DNA from: Chitinophagaceae bacterium
GTDB lineage: Bacteria; Bacteroidota; Bacteroidia; Cytophagales; Cytophagaceae
Assembly: GCA_028288365.1 (NCBI GenBank)
Contig: JAQBNU010000008.1
Span: 1 to 38,104, forward strand
Reading direction: 5' to 3'
DNA: 38,104 bases
The notes beneath the pieces were generated by a model, which saw nothing but the letters and a program-made list of their open reading frames with translations, did not search any database and was not told the DNA's origin. The position numbers and the translations under genes are program-made. Below, piece by piece: positions 33,741-38,104 of the stretch. Within the stretch, counting starts at the first letter, position 1. The number at the start of each line of letters is the position of its first letter.

Positions 33741-34173
33741 TGTTTGAGTAGTTAACATGTGGGTTTTGTTGTTGAGTTGATGAGCAAATTGAATAGAAAA
33801 TAAATACTTAACAACTCCTGAACTTCACGTATATCAAGGCAAATAGGCTATTCATGATAAAAAAAGTATCGCTATGCCTGTCACATGGGAAGTTAAAAAA
33901 AGGTTTAATCCAAAAAACTTTTTTTGTTTTTTTTCAATTAAAAATAAAATCATTTGAGTTCATTTCATATCCATGCTGAAGGCTTTGTCTGATCAGCGAA
34001 GTGAGAATGGTTTAATCTTTTCATTTATTTATTTTATGATTACACCACAAAGTTACATTTGCACAAGAAGCCGTATATAACGGTTGGTTCATTTTCCATT
34101 TACAAAAAAAACTGTCACATCCCTTAGTAGGAAAGAGATATGACAGCTGTTTACTATAACGTATAGCGTGAGA
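33741..34173. other. Intergenic region, no gene seen
   Basis: This 433-bp gap between two minus-strand genes is AT-rich, with long A and T runs (for example 33885-33950). It contains the chitinase terminator at 34103-34148 and presumably the promoter of the beta-helix gene. No open frame or RNA gene is visible. Confidence 0.6.
34103..34148 (-). terminator. Terminator after the chitinase gene
   Basis: CTGTCACATC (34112-34121) pairs with GATATGACAG (34137-34146) with one G-T pair and a 15-base loop. On the minus strand it is followed by TTTTTTTT. It lies about 27 bp after the stop of the chitinase. Confidence 0.85.
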
Positions 34174-36129
34174 TCAGGGTACCAATAATTTTTGCACAGG
34201 TACCGAAGCATTGTTACCTGACAGTTTCACAAAGTATATACCCGACGGCAAAGTACTTTCCACTTTTGTCCGTTCTCCTGTTATAGTGGTGCGATAAATG
34301 ACTTTACCGGTCAGGTCACAAATTTCTATTTCACCACTTTGTGTTCCTTTACTGTATAAATTAAAGCCACCCGTCGACGAAGGATTAGGATAGAGGTAAA
34401 AATTATTAGATGGTATTGCACTTTCATCTATGCCAGTCACAGTCAACGTTACCTGCGCTTCATTCGAAGCACCTGAAGCACCCACAGAATTAACCGCATA
34501 TACTTGATAGTAATACGTTCCGGTAGACAACAATTCGTCGGTATACAAACTGTCATTCGTTCCTATTGTATCTATTGCTGCATAGGCACTACCAGAAGTG
34601 ATGCTGCGTTCGATCACATAATAACTGACATTGGCAGATCTGTTCCAGGTCAACGCTGCTTCCTGGTTTCCATTATCAAAAGCCGTAAGTGTAGCAGGAG
34701 CAGCGGGAGGAAAAGCCTGACTGGCTCCGGCACAAGAACCGATCAGTAGCCAGGGATTGGCGGCCATGATGGAATCGGGTTTGGTATTGGTATTCCACCA
34801 TTTCGCTTTGTAAATATTATTATTGTACGCCGCTTGTGTATTCGTCGTGTATACTCCAGAAGGAATCCAGTTAGCAGCACTGCAGGGACTCGCTACGGTG
34901 ATGCTAACGATGAGTGAAGAAACTTGTTGACTCAGGTTATTGGTAGCGATTGCTTTCAATGGATAAGTACCTGCTGCTATGTTACGAATCGTATACGTAT
35001 AAGGAGCAGTAAGATCTTCTCCTAATTTTACATTGCCGTTGTAAAATTCTACTTTGCTTATACTCCCGCCGCTAAAGGCCGCATCGGCAGACACGGTGAC
35101 ATAGGTTCCAAATTGATAGGACGCGTTATTTGTTGGAGTCGTTATATTCACACTCATTCCAGGAACGGCCGTACTCTGAGAAGTGATTTCATAAATGGCA
35201 CTGAGCAGTGAATACTGATCGGTACGATCTTGTCCAAGTTGCCAGATCATGATACCAGCCAATCCATTGCTCTGTACATAAGATGCCTTGGTTTGCAAAG
35301 TAGGTGCACCGTTGTAATATTCGTTGTTGTAATAATCGGCATTGTAGGCGGCAGATGGATTGCCTGATGACAAGGCATTGAATGTTTGATAAGAGCTGTT
35401 TCCAGCTGTGGGTCTGCCATAGAAAGGAACACCCAACATGATTTTATTTTTAGGAACGAGCATGTTTCCGTTCCAGATCGTTACCGCATTTTCTGCAAAG
35501 GTCATAGAAGAATGATTCGGACCTGCACTAGCCGGAGCATCATAAGCCATGACGTTCAACAGATCGATGTATTGCAGCGCATTGCTATTCAAATAAGCGG
35601 TATGTCCCAGCTCACCACCTACTGCAATAGACAGTTCTACTTTTTTTCCGGTCAGCGTATACAAACTGTCGAGTGCGTGACGCATGTCATGCAACAACAA
35701 TTCATGGTTATCTTTGTCGGTAGTTGTTTTGGGAAATTCCCAATCCAGATCAAATCCATCCAGGTCATTGGTATGAATAAAAGAAATTACCTGAGCAATG
35801 TAGTTGGTTCTGGCAGCAGGATCAGCCGCTGTTGTGGAAAACACAGTGCTTGCTCCACCTGAGGAAATAAATACCCGCACCCCATTGCTACGGGCATTAG
35901 AGAGCAAGAGGTTGAAAGATGTCTGGCTGAAAGCACCAGTGTATTGCAGGTCACCGCTGTTGTCGGGGTTTAGAAAAGCGACGACCAGGTCCGTGAGTTT
36001 GGTATATTGCACGTTGTTTTCCCAACCCGCTGCATCCGATGGAAAATATCCCATCACACGGGGAGACTGAGCTTGAACAGTGTAAAAGAGCAGTTGAATA
36101 AGGAGTACCGTAAAGATATTTTTTTTCAT
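34174..36129 (-). CDS. Modular GH18 chitinase with CBM5/12 and T9SS sorting domain
   Basis: The 651-residue secreted enzyme hydrolyses beta-1,4 bonds of chitin. Modules in order: signal peptide (1-20); GH18 catalytic domain (about 22-330) with SSGG (89-92), catalytic motif DGFDLDWE (D124... E131 acid/base), NVMAYDAP and GIMIWQLGQD; a Big_9-type Ig-like domain (about 335-425); a CBM5/12-like chitin-binding module with ANWIPSGVYTTNTQAAYNNN and KAKWWNTNTKP; an FnIII domain (PAAPATLTAF...); and a type A T9SS domain (YLYPNPSSTGGF ... GIYFVKLSG). The order suggests a cell-surface or released exo- or endochitinase. Single gene. Confidence 0.95.
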   Translation of the reverse strand: MKKNIFTVLLIQLLFYTVQAQSPRVMGYFPSDAAGWENNVQYTKLTDLVVAFLNPDNSGDLQYTGAFSQTSFNLLLSNARSNGVRVFISSGGASTVFSTTAADPAARTNYIAQVISFIHTNDLDGFDLDWEFPKTTTDKDNHELLLHDMRHALDSLYTLTGKKVELSIAVGGELGHTAYLNSNALQYIDLLNVMAYDAPASAGPNHSSMTFAENAVTIWNGNMLVPKNKIMLGVPFYGRPTAGNSSYQTFNALSSGNPSAAYNADYYNNEYYNGAPTLQTKASYVQSNGLAGIMIWQLGQDRTDQYSLLSAIYEITSQSTAVPGMSVNITTPTNNASYQFGTYVTVSADAAFSGGSISKVEFYNGNVKLGEDLTAPYTYTIRNIAAGTYPLKAIATNNLSQQVSSLIVSITVASPCSAANWIPSGVYTTNTQAAYNNNIYKAKWWNTNTKPDSIMAANPWLLIGSCAGASQAFPPAAPATLTAFDNGNQEAALTWNRSANVSYYVIERSITSGSAYAAIDTIGTNDSLYTDELLSTGTYYYQVYAVNSVGASGASNEAQVTLTVTGIDESAIPSNNFYLYPNPSSTGGFNLYSKGTQSGEIEICDLTGKVIYRTTITGERTKVESTLPSGIYFVKLSGNNASVPVQKLLVP

Positions 36130-36302
36130 TGTAGCGGATGTGGAGTTTGTTGTTCCTTGACAACAGCATGGCGCATTGGTTTAATGAGGAGAAAAATTAT
36201 ACTTTACGATTTGAGTTTTGTTTGTATTTCTGAAGTGGTGAATAAGAATGGTAATAAGCAGAGTGTTTTTTTTAAATGAAGGTAAAGACGTTCCATTTGG
36301 GC

Positions 36303-36422
36303 CGGGCTTTCGCCACTCTCCCCCTAAATAGCGGGATCAAACAATGGCTCAATCCCTAACGCGGCTCGGAGCGTTAGTCTATTTTAAAATTTGCTTGCGT
36401 TAGGGATCGAGAGGAAAGCCCG
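36303..36422. repeat. Nested palindrome element between chitinase and nrnA genes
   Basis: ATCCCTAACGC (36352-36362) pairs exactly with GCGTTAGGGAT (36397-36407); CTAACGC (36356-36362) also pairs with GCGTTAG (36371-36377). Outside, CGGGCTTT (36303-36310) pairs with AAAGCCCG (36415-36422). The GC-rich tail 36423-36520 has GGCGG..CCGCC-type pieces. This fills most of the gap between two divergent genes. The design again is outer arms plus an inner palindrome pair. No gene is visible in 36130-36646. Confidence 0.7.
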
Positions 36423-36646
36423 AAGCGCGGTAGACTGCGGGGAGGCGGACTTGGAGCGAGAGCCCGACCGCCATGCCAAGGATCGATAAAGTATACAAGA
36501 TAGATTGGCGGTAACGCCCAACTTCATTATGCTTATCGTATTTTATTTTACCATACCCTTTCCATACATCATTCTTCCTCCTTTTACCAATAGTTTTTGT
36601 AAATTGTAACTCCGCATCAAGACCTTACGATCGGACTTATTTACAG

Positions 36647-37657
36647 ATGAACAACTACGAACACATTGCAAAAGAAATTCTTTCCGCCAATCACATTGTC
36701 ATTACTTCTCATAAATCACCCGATGGAGATTCTGTCGGCAGTTCTTTAGGGCTTTTATATTTTATAGAAAAGCTGGGCAAGAAAGCTGTCGTTTGTCATC
36801 CCGATGTTGCTCCTGAATTTTTACACTGGCTGGATACGTCGCCTATCCTGCTGATGACCGAACAGCCAGATGCAGTGAAAGCACAATTCCAACAAGCTGA
36901 TCTGATTTTCTGTCTGGATTACAATGCCACAGACCGCATAGGTCCTGACATGCAAGCCTTGTTGGAAGCAGCAACTTGCAAAAAGATCATGATCGATCAC
37001 CATTTGAATCCACAAGACTTTGCTGCGATTACCGTTTCTGAAACAGAAGTTTGTTCCACTGCACAATTGATCGTCGAACTGATCGAACAATCAGGCAACG
37101 GCGAAAAATTGGATGCAAAAATTGGTACACCTTTATATGTAGGTATTTTAACAGATACCGGAAGTTTTCGTTTCCCTTCTGTACAGGCACGCACACATGA
37201 ATTGCTCGGTAAACTTTTAGCTGCAGGTGTACAACACCACATCATTCACGAAACGCTCAACGACAACAATACCGCAAGTCGCCTACGCTTGCAGGGTTAT
37301 GCCATGAGTGAGAAAATGGAAATCCTCGACGACTACCAGGTAGCCATTATTTCATTGACAACAGAAGAGTTGAACAAATACCACTATCAAAAAGGAGATA
37401 CCGACAGTTTGGCCAATCTCGCATTGTCTATCAAAGGTATGAAAGTCGCCATTGTATTTTCAGAAAGAGATGGCATTATCAAAATATCTTTCCGTTCCAA
37501 AGGAAAAGAAAATCCGGTGAACGTATTGGCTGCAGAGCACTTCAGCGGAGGCGGACATGCTAACGCATCAGGCGGAATGAGTGATCTGTCGATGCCGCAA
37601 ACATTAGATAAAATCAAAAGTTTGGTTCCTCAGTATTTCAGTGTGTCGGGAAAGTAA
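36647..37657 (+). CDS. nrnA: DHH-family phosphoesterase, NrnA-like oligoribonuclease/pAp phosphatase
   Basis: The 336-residue protein degrades short RNA oligomers and 3'-phosphoadenosine 5'-phosphate in the cytoplasm. Seen: SHKSPDGDSVGSSLGL (DHH motif I: H22, D26, D28), FCLDYNATDRIG (motif II), MIDHHLNP (the DHH signature), GILTDTGSFRFPS (motif IV) and the C-terminal DHHA1 domain with RSKGKENPVNVLAAEHFSGG GHANASGG. Length and order match NrnA from Bacteroidota, which replaces Orn in these bacteria. The next gene starts 10 bp after its stop. Confidence 0.95.
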   Translation: MNNYEHIAKEILSANHIVITSHKSPDGDSVGSSLGLLYFIEKLGKKAVVCHPDVAPEFLHWLDTSPILLMTEQPDAVKAQFQQADLIFCLDYNATDRIGPDMQALLEAATCKKIMIDHHLNPQDFAAITVSETEVCSTAQLIVELIEQSGNGEKLDAKIGTPLYVGILTDTGSFRFPSVQARTHELLGKLLAAGVQHHIIHETLNDNNTASRLRLQGYAMSEKMEILDDYQVAIISLTTEELNKYHYQKGDTDSLANLALSIKGMKVAIVFSERDGIIKISFRSKGKENPVNVLAAEHFSGGGHANASGGMSDLSMPQTLDKIKSLVPQYFSVSGK

Positions 37658-37667
37658 AAATCAAACA

Positions 37668-38104
37668 ATGAGTAAGATCCTGGATGCTACAGAAAATGAT
37701 TTCCCTATCATCCGCCAGATAGCAGAAAATACCTGGCCCCAAACATTTGGGAGTATTTTATCTGAAGCGCAAATCGCTTACATGCTGGACATGATGTACA
37801 GCATAGACGCTTTAAAAAATCAGGTAAAGGAAAAACAACACCGATTCATTTTAGCCAAAGAAGACAATCATTATCTGGGCTACGCTTCTTATGAACTCCA
37901 TCACAAAGGATCTGCTCAAACCAAAATTCATAAAATCTATACCCTTCCCGAGTCACAGAGAAAGAGCGTAGGAAAATCATTGATCGCACACATCACCGAA
38001 CAATCGAGGCAAAGCGGTGATCGGTCCTTGTCATTAAATGTAAACCGCAACAATCCTGCGGTACTCTTTTATGAGAAAATCGGTTTTCATAAAACAGGCG
38101 AGGA
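37668..38104 (+). CDS. GNAT-family N-acetyltransferase (3' end cut by window)
   Basis: From the ATG at 37668 the frame is open to the window edge, 145 codons. It reads MSKILDATENDFPIIRQIAE NTW, then LAKEDNHYLGYASYE, IYTLPESQRKSVGKSLIAHI with a RKSVGKSL acetyl-CoA loop, and SLNVNRNNPAVLFYEKIGFH, the last strand-helix of the GNAT fold. Only the C-terminus is missing. It probably forms a two-gene operon with nrnA, 10 bp apart. Substrate unknown. Confidence 0.88.
   Translation, partial: MSKILDATENDFPIIRQIAENTWPQTFGSILSEAQIAYMLDMMYSIDALKNQVKEKQHRFILAKEDNHYLGYASYELHHKGSAQTKIHKIYTLPESQRKSVGKSLIAHITEQSRQSGDRSLSLNVNRNNPAVLFYEKIGFHKTGE

Overview
The window reads as chromosomal DNA of a Bacteroidota bacterium, most likely Cytophagales or Chitinophagales. 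Four secreted proteins carry C-terminal type IX secretion (T9SS) sorting domains. There are DKNYY and YccA-like proteins, many AT-rich intergenic hairpins, and Rcp1-type response regulators. The genus cannot be fixed from sequence alone. I see no rRNA, tRNA or CRISPR array.

Layout. 1-125: the edge of an IS3-family insertion sequence, with the OrfA N-terminus running off the left end. 176-2364: a single-domain response regulator, an XRE-type repressor and a Bax-inhibitor-1-like membrane protein, separated by terminators and paired palindromes. 2641-5917: a compact three-gene phosphorelay (CHASE3-PAS kinase, receiver, receiver-kinase fusion) with no DNA-binding output. 6142-11311: AI-2E-type permease, valyl-tRNA synthetase (valS) and a TSP3/OmpA outer-membrane protein. 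An 11-bp tandem array and a perfect 31-bp inverted repeat lie just before valS.

11376-15944 is the most accessory-looking part: an AT-rich ABC-ATPase/TOPRIM (OLD-like) protein, a repeat-filled spacer, a secreted seven-repeat beta-propeller gene bracketed by two direct copies of a MITE-like element, and an Arr-type rifampin ADP-ribosyltransferase. 15994-26596 holds small housekeeping and hypothetical genes (DoxX, DKNYY lipoprotein, SnoaL-like, SPFH lipoprotein, YjdM, DinB, AHSA1) and a T9SS beta-helix protein. 26736-29282 encodes coenzyme-B12 ethanolamine ammonia-lyase (eutBC) without microcompartment genes, followed by a secreted protein made of 17-residue repeats. 30058-30753 (minus strand) is a clear LipL32 homologue, the family of the major Leptospira surface protein, with the calcium-site residues conserved at the same spacing. 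31059-36129 holds AHSA1 and VOC genes, a second beta-helix protein and a modular GH18 chitinase. The window ends in nrnA and a truncated GNAT gene.

How it fits together: the secreted and surface genes (chitinase with CBM, two beta-helix proteins, propeller, OmpA, LipL32-like) suggest an environmental polymer degrader with T9SS export. The main novelty candidates are the LipL32-like protein, the lone ATPase/TOPRIM gene, and a recurring class of nested palindrome pairs (REPIN- or MITE-like) found in at least six intergenic places.
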